64,000 bases of DNA from SLRI01 sp964460465 (lineage in GTDB: Bacteria; Pseudomonadota; Alphaproteobacteria; Geminicoccales; Geminicoccaceae), in the NCBI GenBank assembly GCA_964460465.1, contig CAYWSB010000005.1, forward strand, positions 1-64,000, given 5' to 3'. A program made the position numbers and the translations under genes. Positions 44,351 through 51,938 of this stretch are shown here, one piece after another (position 1 is the first letter of the stretch; the number at the start of each line of letters is the position of its first letter). The notes beneath the pieces are model-generated. The model did not search any database and was not told the origin of the DNA. It saw nothing but the letters and a program-made list of their open reading frames with translations.

Positions 44351-45400
44351 TCAGGCGAGCCAGCGCTCGAGGTTCCGGGCCACGAACGCGTCGTCGGCGA
44401 GATGCGGGTAGGCCCGGCACACCCGGTCGATCTCCGTCGCCTGGCCCGGGCCCAGCCCCTCGTGCGGGTCGAGCAGGACGAGGTTGTCGAGGAGGCCCTG
44501 GCGGCGCAGCACCTCGTGGCAGCCGGCGATGCACCCGGCGAAATCGTTGACGACGTCGAAGATCGCCCCGTTGGCATCGGTGAGCTCGGCATCGAGGGTC
44601 AAGAGCTCGGCCGGCACGTCGCCCGCGAGCCCATGCACCTGCTCGAGCAGCTCGACGGCCTTCTGCGTCCAGACCGACCACTGGCCGAGCAGCCCGCCCT
44701 TGATCCTGACCGTCTCCGTCCGGCCGTCGCCCATGAACCGGTAGGGGGTCAAGAGGTCGAGCAGGATGTGGTCGTCGTTGCCGGTATAGAGCGTGATCCG
44801 CTCCCCGGCCCCGGCCTCGACGATGCCGCGGATGACGTCCAGCGTCGCATAGCGGTTGAAGGGGGCCATCTTGATGGCGACGGCGTTCTCGATCGCGCCG
44901 AAGCGCCGCCAGAACGCAGCCGAGAGCCGGCGGCCGCCGACCGCCCGCTGCAGGTAGAAGCCGACCAGCGGCATCTCCGCTGCCACCGCCTGGCAATGCG
45001 CCACCAGCCGGTCGTCGTCGGCATCGGGCAGGGCGGCGAGCGAGAGGAGCACGGCGTGGTAGCCGAGCGAGCGGGCCAGCCGCGCCTCGGCCACGGCCTG
45101 CGCCGTGGGACCGACGGCACCGGCGATCAGCACCACCGGGTCGGCCGTCCAGTCGGCCGCGGTCTCGGCGGCCAGTGCCAGGGTGGGCTCGAGCAGGCCG
45201 TGCTCGCGGATCGCGAACTGGGTGGTGTGCACCCCCACGGCGACGCCGCCGGCACCGCTGTCCAGGTAGTACCGGGAAAGCGCCCGCTGGCGGCGCGCGT
45301 CGAGTCGGCGGTCGGCCGTCAGGGCCAGGGGATGGGCCGGGATCACCGCCCCCGCCGCCAGCCTCGCCCGGACCTGCTCGGGCACCGCCGTCCAGCGCAC
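44351..45400 (-). CDS. Dihydrodipicolinate synthase family protein (DapA/NAL-like)
   Basis: 349-residue class I aldolase/lyase barrel, longer than DapA (about 290). The candidate Schiff-base lysine is Lys177 in VAIKMAPFNRYATLD, preceded by LVGFYLQ with the partner tyrosine. The GTG start at 45400 is preferred because GGAGG lies six bases upstream. A TTG at 45421 would place the start beside the operator. First gene of a ten-gene operon; predicted operator A lies 23-36 bases before the start. It probably cleaves or forms a 2-keto acid or pyruvate adduct. Not the housekeeping lysine enzyme, judging from context. Confidence 0.85.
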   Translation of the reverse strand: MRWTAVPEQVRARLAAGAVIPAHPLALTADRRLDARRQRALSRYYLDSGAGGVAVGVHTTQFAIREHGLLEPTLALAAETAADWTADPVVLIAGAVGPTAQAVAEARLARSLGYHAVLLSLAALPDADDDRLVAHCQAVAAEMPLVGFYLQRAVGGRRLSAAFWRRFGAIENAVAIKMAPFNRYATLDVIRGIVEAGAGERITLYTGNDDHILLDLLTPYRFMGDGRTETVRIKGGLLGQWSVWTQKAVELLEQVHGLAGDVPAELLTLDAELTDANGAIFDVVNDFAGCIAGCHEVLRRQGLLDNLVLLDPHEGLGPGQATEIDRVCRAYPHLADDAFVARNLERWLA

Positions 45401-45422
45401 GTGCCACCTCCCCGTGGTCAAG

Positions 45423-45436
45423 TAACCATCCGGTTA
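45423..45436 (-). promoter_or_regulatory. Predicted TetR operator A (TAACCATCCGGTTA)
   Basis: Inverted repeat TAACC-ATCC-GGTTA. It lies between the tetR stop and the DapA-like start, 23-36 bases upstream of the latter. The identical 14-mer occurs on the opposite strand at site C and nearly identical ones at B and D. Repression of the ten-gene operon is inferred. Confidence 0.75.
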
Positions 45437-45462
45437 ATCGTAGGTCCCGGCACCCCGCGCCG

Positions 45463-46173
45463 TCAAGGCGCCTTCGAGTGGTCCGGCGGGCCGTCGTCGC
45501 GGCCCGGCGGGCGGAGATAGCCCAGCACCACCTCGACCATGTGCGCCCGCCGCCGGGCGAGTGCCTCCGGCGCCTCGAGGTCGCGCTCGAAGATCACCGA
45601 GAGGGTGTGCCGGTTGGAGAGGTGGAACCAGCCGAGCCCGGCGATCGAGACGTAGAGCTCGACCGGATCGACGCCGGCGCGGAACACCCCGGCCGCCTCG
45701 CCGCGCCGGAGAATGCCGCGGAGCATGTCGGCGAGCGGCGAGTGCAATTCGCGGATCCGGGTCGAGCGCTTGATGTGGCGCGCCCGGTGCAGGTTCTCCG
45801 AGCCGAGCAGGGTCAGGAACTCCGGGTGCTCGATGAAGTGGTCCCAGGTCGTCTCGACCAGCTTGCGCATGGCGGCCTCGGGCGGCAGATGCTCGAGCCG
45901 GAGCGACCGCTCGCGCGCCCGGATCGCCGCATAGGCGTTCTCGAGGACGGCGAGGAAAAGCGCGTCCTTGTCGCCGAAATAGTGGTAGAGCATGCGCTTG
46001 TTGGCACCGGCCCGGGCGGCGATGTCGGCGATCCTGGCGCCGCCCAGCCCCTTGGTGGCGAACTCGTGGGTGGCGGCCTCCATGATCCGCGCCCGCGTCC
46101 GCTCCGGATCGCGCCGCTGCGGCACCCGCTCGACCGGCGTTGCGGAGCCGTCCGGCTTGACAGCGATCGCCAT
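45463..46173 (-). CDS. TetR/AcrR family transcriptional regulator
   Basis: 236-residue one-domain regulator. The N-terminal helix-turn-helix is at residues 25-75 (RARIMEAATHEFATKGLGG, then ADIAARAGANKRMLYHYFGD). The C-terminal ligand domain resembles the RutR/YsiA-like TetR_C group (ENLHRARHIKRSTRIRELHS). The ATG at 46173 has GAGGG eight bases upstream. Operator B lies 17-30 bases before the start, implying autoregulation. It is flanked by the DapA-like operon and the divergent binding-protein gene. Its effector is probably the transported compound or an early intermediate (inference). Confidence 0.92.
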   Translation of the reverse strand: MAIAVKPDGSATPVERVPQRRDPERTRARIMEAATHEFATKGLGGARIADIAARAGANKRMLYHYFGDKDALFLAVLENAYAAIRARERSLRLEHLPPEAAMRKLVETTWDHFIEHPEFLTLLGSENLHRARHIKRSTRIRELHSPLADMLRGILRRGEAAGVFRAGVDPVELYVSIAGLGWFHLSNRHTLSVIFERDLEAPEALARRRAHMVEVVLGYLRPPGRDDGPPDHSKAP

Positions 46174-46189
46174 CCAACGCACCCTCAAG

Positions 46190-46203
46190 TAATCATCCGG
46201 TTA
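46190..46203. promoter_or_regulatory. Predicted TetR operator B (TAATCATCCGGTTA)
   Basis: Differs from site A at one base; the flanking CAAGTAA is shared. It lies in the 125-base divergent region between tetR and the NMT1-like binding-protein gene and can control both, sitting 17 bases before the tetR ATG and 96 before the other. Confidence 0.75.
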
Positions 46204-46298
46204 CAATCGGCCGTCGCTCGACAGTCGTCAACCGACGGGGATCGTGATCGGCCAGCGCAGCCGGCCCGCAGCGGCCGTATCCTCGAGGGAGGCGACCC

Positions 46299-47291
46299 AT
46301 GCGCCATTGCACCATCGCCGCGGTCGCGGTGACGGCACTAATGGCGGGCACGGCCCAGGCCGAGACCCGCATCAACTTCGTCCTCAACTGGATCGCCGGC
46401 GGCGACCACGCCCCCTACTACTACGCCCAGCAGGAGGGCTGGTACCGCGACGCCGGCCTGGATCTGCGAATCGAGCAGGGCCAGGGCTCGACCGCGGCGG
46501 TGCAGCGCACCGGCATCGGCCAGACCCAGATCGGCCTCGCCGACATGGGCACGGCCCTGGTCGGCAAGGGCCAGGGTGCCGATCTCGTCGCCGTCATGAA
46601 CGTCTACGCCAACTCGCCCTACGGCATGTACTGGCTCAAGTCGTCGGGCATCGAGGACATCCACGACTTCCCCGGCCGCTCGATCGGCAACCCGCCCTCG
46701 GACGCCGCCCGGGCGATGTGGCCGGCGCTCGCCAAGAAGGTCGGCATCGACCCCGAATCGGTGCGCTGGGTCAACGTCCAGCCCAACGCCAAGCTCGCCG
46801 GGGTCAAGGCGGGGTCGATCGACATCACCACCTCGTTCTACAACATCCACCACATCTTCGAGCGCGAGCTCGGCGAGGACATGGGCTACTTCGCCTGGCA
46901 CGAGCACGGCATCAATCCCTATGGCAACTCGCTCTTCGTCCACGGCCCGTTCCTCGAGGCCAACCGTGACGCGGTGGCGGCCTTCGTCGAGGTCACCCAG
47001 CGGGCCTTCCACTTCTGCGTCGAGAACCCCGAGCCCTGCGTCGAGGCGCTGGTCGAGGCCAATACCGGCCTGATGAAGGGCAACGAGCTCGAGAACTGGG
47101 CGCTCGTGGTCGAGCTGATGACGGACGAGACCTCGACCAGCCGCGGCCTCGGCTTCTTCGACGAGGCGCGGATGGGGGACGACTACGAGCTGGTCGAGAC
47201 CTACTTCGAGATCACCGAGCCGTTCGACGTCACCGAGATCTACACCAACGAGTTCCTCGACGACGGGATCAAGATGCCGAACGGCATGTAG
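46299..47291 (+). CDS. ABC transporter substrate-binding protein, NMT1/THI5-like (NitT/TauT type)
   Basis: 330-residue periplasmic protein with signal peptide MRHCTIAAVAVTALMAGTAQA. The mature start has RINFVLNWIAGGDHAPYYYA and WYRDAGLDLRIEQGQGS, typical of NMT1/ThiY-like proteins that bind pyrimidines and other small heterocycles or acids. IGLADMGTALVGKGQGADL and DFPGRSIGNPPSDAARAMWP follow. GGGAGG lies six bases before the ATG. It is divergent from tetR across operator B and ends three bases from the convergent GNAT gene. Partner ATPase and permease are inferred to be 43577 and 49935. Confidence 0.92.
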   Translation: MRHCTIAAVAVTALMAGTAQAETRINFVLNWIAGGDHAPYYYAQQEGWYRDAGLDLRIEQGQGSTAAVQRTGIGQTQIGLADMGTALVGKGQGADLVAVMNVYANSPYGMYWLKSSGIEDIHDFPGRSIGNPPSDAARAMWPALAKKVGIDPESVRWVNVQPNAKLAGVKAGSIDITTSFYNIHHIFERELGEDMGYFAWHEHGINPYGNSLFVHGPFLEANRDAVAAFVEVTQRAFHFCVENPEPCVEALVEANTGLMKGNELENWALVVELMTDETSTSRGLGFFDEARMGDDYELVETYFEITEPFDVTEIYTNEFLDDGIKMPNGM

Positions 47292-47294
47292 CCT

Positions 47295-48113
47295 TCAGCC
47301 GAGCTCCGGCCCGGCGATCGCGAAGAGAAGGGCGTCGTTTCCGCGCGGGACGGCGCCCTTCGCCATTCGGGTGAAGGGCCGCTCCACCACGAAGCCGGCT
47401 TTGCCGAGCGCCGCCGTGAAGGCCGCCCGGCCATCCACCGCGTCGACCACGACTTCGCCGCCGCCGAGCTTGTCGAGCATGGCCTCGAGCAGCCGCAGGG
47501 CCGCCGCCTCGTCTCGGGCGATGACCGGGCCGATCTGCGTGGCCTTGCGACCCCGGCGCGAGAGCGCGATGCCCGCCCCGGTGACGAGGGCGGGGCCGCG
47601 CGCCACGAGCGCCTCGATCAGCCAGGGGCGCGAGAAGCCCAGCGATCGCTGGTCCCAGCCGGCCGCCACCGCTGCCTCGACGCGATCCGCCTCGCCGGCG
47701 CCAGTGGCTGATGCGGGGCGCCGCCAGCGGTGGAGCCCGACCAGCGAGCGAAAGCCGGCGGCCTGGTAGATCGGCCGGCCGAGCGGGGTGGCGTCGAGCT
47801 GGGGCGCCAGGCCCATGCCGTCGGCGGCGGCGACCGTCTCGGCGAAGAGCCGGGTGCCATGCCCCTGGCCGCGGGCCTCCGGCAGGGTGAGGACCATCGA
47901 GATCCAGGCGGTCGACGGCGGGTAGGGAAGAAGCGCGGCGCTCGCGACCGCCCGGCCGCCGTCGTCGCGGATGCACCAGACCCGGCCGTGGTCGAGAAAA
48001 AGCCGCCAGTCGGCCGTGGTCTGGTTCCAGCCCGCCGCCTCGACGAGCGCATCCAGGGCCGCGAGGTCGGACTCGCCGGCAGGCTCGATCGGGCGCTCAG
48101 AACTTGCCGTCAC
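47295..48113 (-). CDS. GNAT family N-acetyltransferase (two-domain)
   Basis: 272 residues. The first half is a canonical GNAT domain: AWISMVLTLPEARGQGHGTR near residue 75 carries the acetyl-CoA loop RGQGHG, followed by MGLAPQLDATPLGRPIYQAA. The second half (GAGIALSRRGRKATQIGPV, LDKLGGGEVVVDAVDG) resembles the C-terminal domain of a GNAT group that includes DUF1999/acetyltransferase_18 proteins. GTG start overlapping the epimerase gene by 17 bases. Last gene of the PhyH-led operon under operator C. Acceptor is unknown. Confidence 0.83.
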   Translation of the reverse strand: MTASSERPIEPAGESDLAALDALVEAAGWNQTTADWRLFLDHGRVWCIRDDGGRAVASAALLPYPPSTAWISMVLTLPEARGQGHGTRLFAETVAAADGMGLAPQLDATPLGRPIYQAAGFRSLVGLHRWRRPASATGAGEADRVEAAVAAGWDQRSLGFSRPWLIEALVARGPALVTGAGIALSRRGRKATQIGPVIARDEAAALRLLEAMLDKLGGGEVVVDAVDGRAAFTAALGKAGFVVERPFTRMAKGAVPRGNDALLFAIAGPELG

Positions 48114-49125
48114 GGACCTGAAAGCCCGTTGGCTTGCCCAGCGACGGCATGCCGCGCTCGAGCCAGTCGGCCTGCCAGTCGATCAGCCGGCCGAGCGGCA
48201 CGCGCGGGTTGCCCATGAGGCCGAGCGCCAGGCTGCCGTCGTTCAGCCAGCCGGCCTCGGCCTCGGTGCCGGCGATCTTGACGTCCCTGCCGAAGCGCCG
48301 CCCGAACGCCTTGGCGAGGGCGCGGATCGAGACGGTCTCGGGGCCGGTCACGTTCAAGGGCGAGACGGGCGCAGTGGCGTGCGTCAGGGCCATCAGGATC
48401 ATCGCGTTGGCGTCGCCCTGCCAGATGACGTTGACGTGGCCCATGGTGACGTCGACCGGCTGGCCCTCGAGCATGAGGCGGCCGACGTCGTGCAGCACGC
48501 CGTAGCGCATGTCGATGGCGTAGTTGAGACGAATGAGCCTGCCCGCCGTGCCGTGGACAGCCGAGTAGTGCTCGAACACCCGCTCGCGGGCGACGCAGGA
48601 CCAGGCGTACTCGCCGGGCGGCGGATTGGGCGGCACGCTCTCGTCCGGGCCGCCCTGGGAGACAGGCCAGAACGGGTAGACGCAGCCGGTGGACAGCGCG
48701 ACGACGCGGGACGAGCGGAAGCGCTCGGCGACGATGGCCGGCGCCAGCGCGTTCATCGCCCAGGTCAGGTGCTCGGCGCCGGTCGAGCCGAACTTGCGGC
48801 CGGCCATGTAGACGACGTTGGCGGCATCGGGCAGGGCCGCCGCGGCCTCGCGGTCGAGCAGGTCGCAGGCGATCGTCTCCACGCCCTGGGCGTGCAGCCG
48901 CTCGGGCAGGGCCTTGTCGCTGAACCGGGCGACGGCGATCACGCGCTTGCTGGGCGCCGCGCGCTTGGCGAGGCGGCAGAGCGTGGGGCCCATCTTGCCG
49001 CCCGCACCGGCCACGAGGATGTCGCCGTCGAGGCTCCGGAGGGCGGCCTCCAGAGCCGGCGTCGGACGGGTCATCACCTCCTCGAGGGTCTCGACGTCGG
49101 CGAGGGTCGCCGGGAGTTCCGTCAT
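48097..49125 (-). CDS. NAD-dependent epimerase/dehydratase family protein with altered active site
   Basis: 342-residue extended SDR. Cofactor motif GDILVAGAGGKMGPTLCRLA near residue 35, and VVYMAGRKFGS near residue 105. The catalytic region has STGCVYPFWPVS but, where YxxxK is expected, reads GEYAWSCVARERVFEHYS, i.e. Tyr-x3-Cys without the lysine. NAD binding looks intact, so the enzyme may catalyse a different step or rely on another base. It lies ten bases after the PhyH gene and overlaps the GNAT gene. Confidence 0.85.
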   Translation of the reverse strand: MTELPATLADVETLEEVMTRPTPALEAALRSLDGDILVAGAGGKMGPTLCRLAKRAAPSKRVIAVARFSDKALPERLHAQGVETIACDLLDREAAAALPDAANVVYMAGRKFGSTGAEHLTWAMNALAPAIVAERFRSSRVVALSTGCVYPFWPVSQGGPDESVPPNPPPGEYAWSCVARERVFEHYSAVHGTAGRLIRLNYAIDMRYGVLHDVGRLMLEGQPVDVTMGHVNVIWQGDANAMILMALTHATAPVSPLNVTGPETVSIRALAKAFGRRFGRDVKIAGTEAEAGWLNDGSLALGLMGNPRVPLGRLIDWQADWLERGMPSLGKPTGFQVRDGKF

Positions 49126-49135
49126 CTCGTCTCTT

Positions 49136-49876
49136 TCAGCTCACGCGGAGCACGATGCCGTGGTCGAAGGGGAGAGCGGGGTTGGCGAAGGTCACGTCGT
49201 TTCGGACGTAATGGAAGGCGCAGGCGCGGCGCCAGCGGTCGGACCGGTTGTCGGCCGAGCGGTGCACCGTGCCGCCGTGGTGGAAGGCGACCCCGCCCCT
49301 GGGCACCGGGGCGGGGCGCATGTCGAGCCGGGCGAGGTCGGCTTCGGCGAGCTGCAGGTCGAAGGGGCGCCCCTCGGGGGCGGTGTGCGGCAGGATCGGC
49401 CCCTTGTGGGTGCCGACCCCGTAGCGCAGGCAGCCGTTCTCCTCGTCGGCGTCATCGAGCGCAATCCAGGCGGTGACGACGCCGTCGTGGTCGGAGGGGC
49501 CGAAGTAGAAATTGTCCTGGTGCGCCGGCTTGGGCCCGCCGCCCCGTGGCGGCTTGAAGAAGATCTGGCTGAAATAGACGCCCACACCCGGGCCGCCGGC
49601 CAGCTCCTCGACCAGCGTGACGAGGGCGGGGTCGGACGCCAGCGCACGGAAGAACGGCCGGAGATGGTGCGGGTTGTCGAGCTTGCGCAGCGCATTGGCC
49701 TCGGCCGCACCCGAATCGACGTACCAGGCGCGCTTGTCGGCCGGCAGGTCGGCGAGGAAGTCGCGGGCCCAGGCCTGCGCATCGGCGATGGCGGCGTCCA
49801 TCCGCCCGGCGGCGAAGACGCCCGGCACCACCACATAGCCGTCACGGGCATAGCGCGCAGCCGTCTCGCCGGTCAT
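49136..49876 (-). CDS. Phytanoyl-CoA dioxygenase (PhyH) family protein
   Basis: 246-residue Fe(II)/2-oxoglutarate dioxygenase. The metal triad is visible: His119 and Asp121 in PAHQDNFYFGP, and His205 in HHGGTVHRSADNRSD, with the 2-oxoglutarate-binding Arg a few residues on (DRWRRA). The ATG at 49876 has GGGAGG seven bases upstream and is preferred to a GTG seven codons earlier. First gene of a three-gene operon with operator C 27-40 bases before the start. It could open catabolism by hydroxylating the imported substrate (inference). Confidence 0.9.
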   Translation of the reverse strand: MTGETAARYARDGYVVVPGVFAAGRMDAAIADAQAWARDFLADLPADKRAWYVDSGAAEANALRKLDNPHHLRPFFRALASDPALVTLVEELAGGPGVGVYFSQIFFKPPRGGGPKPAHQDNFYFGPSDHDGVVTAWIALDDADEENGCLRYGVGTHKGPILPHTAPEGRPFDLQLAEADLARLDMRPAPVPRGGVAFHHGGTVHRSADNRSDRWRRACAFHYVRNDVTFANPALPFDHGIVLRVS

Positions 49877-49902
49877 CCGCCTGCCTCCCCGCGTCACCGA
49901 AC

Positions 49903-49916
49903 TAACCGGATGGTTA
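49903..49916 (-). promoter_or_regulatory. Predicted TetR operator C (TAACCGGATGGTTA, exact reverse complement of site A)
   Basis: Lies in the 58-base gap between the permease stop and the PhyH start, 27-40 bases before the PhyH ATG. It is the exact reverse complement of operator A, 4.5 kb away, which makes a chance match of an uncommon AT-containing 14-mer in GC-rich DNA unlikely. Confidence 0.75.
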
Positions 49917-49934
49917 CATTCGGGGTGCGGACCG

Positions 49935-50741
49935 TCAAGCCGTCTGGAGCCGCGTGTCGGGCGGGATGGTCAGCCGCTCGAGCAGCATGACGAGGCCGTA
50001 GAGCACGACGCCGATCAGGGTGATCATCAGCACGGCCATGAACATGGCGGCCGTGTCGAGCGTCACCTGCACCTGCAGCATGAGATAGCCGAGCCCGGCC
50101 TCCGACGCGATGAACTCGCCGACCACGGCGCCGGCGACGGCCAGCACCACCGCCACCTTCATGCCGGAGAAGACGTAGGGGAGCGCGCTGGGGAGCTGGA
50201 TCTTGGTGAAGATCTGCCAGCGCGAGGCCTTGAGCGCCCGGGCGAGGTCGAGCAGATCCGGCTCGACCTCCTTCAGGCCGCGGGCGGTGGTCAGCAGGAT
50301 CGGCAGCACGCAGATGGCGAAGACGATCAGCACGTTGGGGGTGAAGCCGTAGGAGAACCAGACGATGAAGAGCGGTCCGAGCGCCACCTTGGGGATCATG
50401 TTGAGGCTGACCATGAGCGGCATGACCGCCTGGTCGACGATCCGCGACCAGGAGGAGAGCAGGGCCACGCCGACGCCGAACACGGTGGCGATGGCGTAGC
50501 CCACGAAGATCTGCGACGCGGTGATGAAGGTGTTGTGCCACCAGTCGTAGCCGGCCCAGAGCGAGCGGAAAGTGGCCGCCGGCGAGGGCATGATGTAGCG
50601 CGGCACCTCGCCCAGCACGACCCACAGATGCCAGGCGAGCAGGAGGGCGAGATGCGCCGCCACGGCGATCCAGTTGTCGCGCAAGAGGCGCCAGAGCCAC
50701 CGGCCCCAGCCGGCTGGCGTCGCTGCCGGATCGCTGGACAT
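49935..50741 (-). CDS. ABC transporter permease, NitT/TauT/ThiX type
   Basis: 268-residue permease with about six membrane helices. It shows VPRYIMPSPAATFRSLWAGY near residue 50 and the EAA-type loop LDLARALKASRWQIFTKIQL near residue 170. A far longer upstream open frame (to 52766) is shadow; the ATG at 50741 is the first sensible start. It stands alone as a transcription unit between operators C and D. Its partners are inferred to be the ATPase at 43577 and the binding protein at 46299. Confidence 0.9.
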   Translation of the reverse strand: MSSDPAATPAGWGRWLWRLLRDNWIAVAAHLALLLAWHLWVVLGEVPRYIMPSPAATFRSLWAGYDWWHNTFITASQIFVGYAIATVFGVGVALLSSWSRIVDQAVMPLMVSLNMIPKVALGPLFIVWFSYGFTPNVLIVFAICVLPILLTTARGLKEVEPDLLDLARALKASRWQIFTKIQLPSALPYVFSGMKVAVVLAVAGAVVGEFIASEAGLGYLMLQVQVTLDTAAMFMAVLMITLIGVVLYGLVMLLERLTIPPDTRLQTA

Positions 50742-50757
50742 CCCGACCTCCGTTAAG

Positions 50758-50771
50758 TAACCGTTCAGATA
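50758..50771. promoter_or_regulatory. Predicted TetR operator D (TAACCGTTCAGATA, degenerate)
   Basis: Left half-site TAACC and flank AAGTAA match the other sites; the right half AGATA differs from GGTTA at two of five bases. It lies in the 81-base divergent region, 17-30 bases before the permease ATG and 52 before the MetE-like start. Weaker than A-C but in the same relative position. Confidence 0.5.
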
Positions 50772-50822
50772 CTCCGGCGTGACGTGGCCGGGGTCAAGAC
50801 CGCATGCCAGGGGAGGATCGCC

Positions 50823-51845
50823 ATGTCGGCACCAGGGATCAAGACCACCGTCGTCGGCTCCTATCCGATCCCCGACTGGCTCGCCGTGCTGCCCACCGAG
50901 CAGGCGGTGGTGGATGCCACCCGCGTCGTCCTGCACACCCAGGAGAGAGCCGGGATCGACCTCGTGTGCGACGGGGAGCTCTACCGCTTCGACGTCAACC
51001 ATCCCGAGACCAACGGGATGATCGAGTACTTCGTCCGCCCGCTGGACGGGGTGCGGGCGGACCTCACCTTCCGCGAGGTCCAGTCCTTCCGGCAGCAGCC
51101 GGGCATGCGCTTTCGCAGCCGGCCGGCCGGCATCGTCGAGGGCCCGATCGGCCCCGGCACGCTGGACCTGCCGGCAGCCTGCGCCCGAGCCAAGGGACTG
51201 GCCCAGCGGCCGCTCAAGTTCACCGCCACCGGCCCGCACATGCTGGCCAAGACGCTGATGGATCGCCACTACGGCAACCTGCCCGACCTCGCCATGGCGA
51301 TCGCCGAGGCCCTGGCCGAGCAGATCGCGCTTTGCGACGCCGAGGTGATCCAGCTCGACGAGGCCAACCTGCCGGGGCATCCCGAGGAGTGGGAATGGGC
51401 GGCGGCGGCGGTCAACCGGGTGCTGCGGGCGGTCAGGACCACGCCTGCCATCCATCTCTGCTTCGGCAACTATGGCGGGCAGAGCGTGCAGCAGGGCACC
51501 TGGGACAAGCTCATGGCGTTCCTGAACGCGCTCGAGGTCGACCACATCGTCATGGAGACCGCCCACCGGCCGGCCGGGGAGCTCAGCGCCTTCAGGGCAC
51601 TGCGGCCGGAGATCGGCATGGGCCTGGGGGTGGTCGACATCAAGCGCACGGAGGTCGAGACCGCGGACCAGATCGCCCGGGCGATCGAGCGGGCAGAGGG
51701 CGTGCTGGGCCGGGGCCGGGTCCGCTACGTCCACCCCGACTGCGGCTTCTGGATGCTCAAGCGGCCGATCGCCGACGCCAAGATCCGGGCCCTCGTCCTG
51801 GGCCGCGACCTCTTCGAGGGACGCGCCACCGCCACCGCCGCCTGA
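50823..51845 (+). CDS. Cobalamin-independent methionine synthase-like protein (MetE C-terminal domain)
   Basis: 340-residue single-barrel protein matching the C-terminal catalytic domain of MetE. The zinc-ligand set is complete: His211 and Cys213 in IHLCFGNYGG, Glu245 in HIVMETAHRP, and Cys307 in HPDCGFWML. TTVVGSYPIPDW at the N-terminus is typical. It lacks the N-terminal folate-binding half, as in core-MetE or methylthiol/sulfur-ligand methyltransferase homologues. GGAGG six bases before the ATG at 50823. It is divergent from the permease across operator D, suggesting a role in the same regulon, for instance demethylation of the substrate (inference). Confidence 0.87.
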   Translation: MSAPGIKTTVVGSYPIPDWLAVLPTEQAVVDATRVVLHTQERAGIDLVCDGELYRFDVNHPETNGMIEYFVRPLDGVRADLTFREVQSFRQQPGMRFRSRPAGIVEGPIGPGTLDLPAACARAKGLAQRPLKFTATGPHMLAKTLMDRHYGNLPDLAMAIAEALAEQIALCDAEVIQLDEANLPGHPEEWEWAAAAVNRVLRAVRTTPAIHLCFGNYGGQSVQQGTWDKLMAFLNALEVDHIVMETAHRPAGELSAFRALRPEIGMGLGVVDIKRTEVETADQIARAIERAEGVLGRGRVRYVHPDCGFWMLKRPIADAKIRALVLGRDLFEGRATATAA

Positions 51846-51938
51846 CTGCGGGAGTCTGCGCCCTCCTGCCGCATCCCTCGCCGTCCGGGCCCATGCGATC
51901 CTTGATCGATTTGGGTGCATCGCGGGGGAAACGCAGCC

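Noticed and set aside
46174..46298. Riboswitch (for example TPP) before the NMT1/THI5-like binding-protein gene
   Set aside because: The 125-base leader is too short after the operator and no conserved TPP or other aptamer core was recognised.
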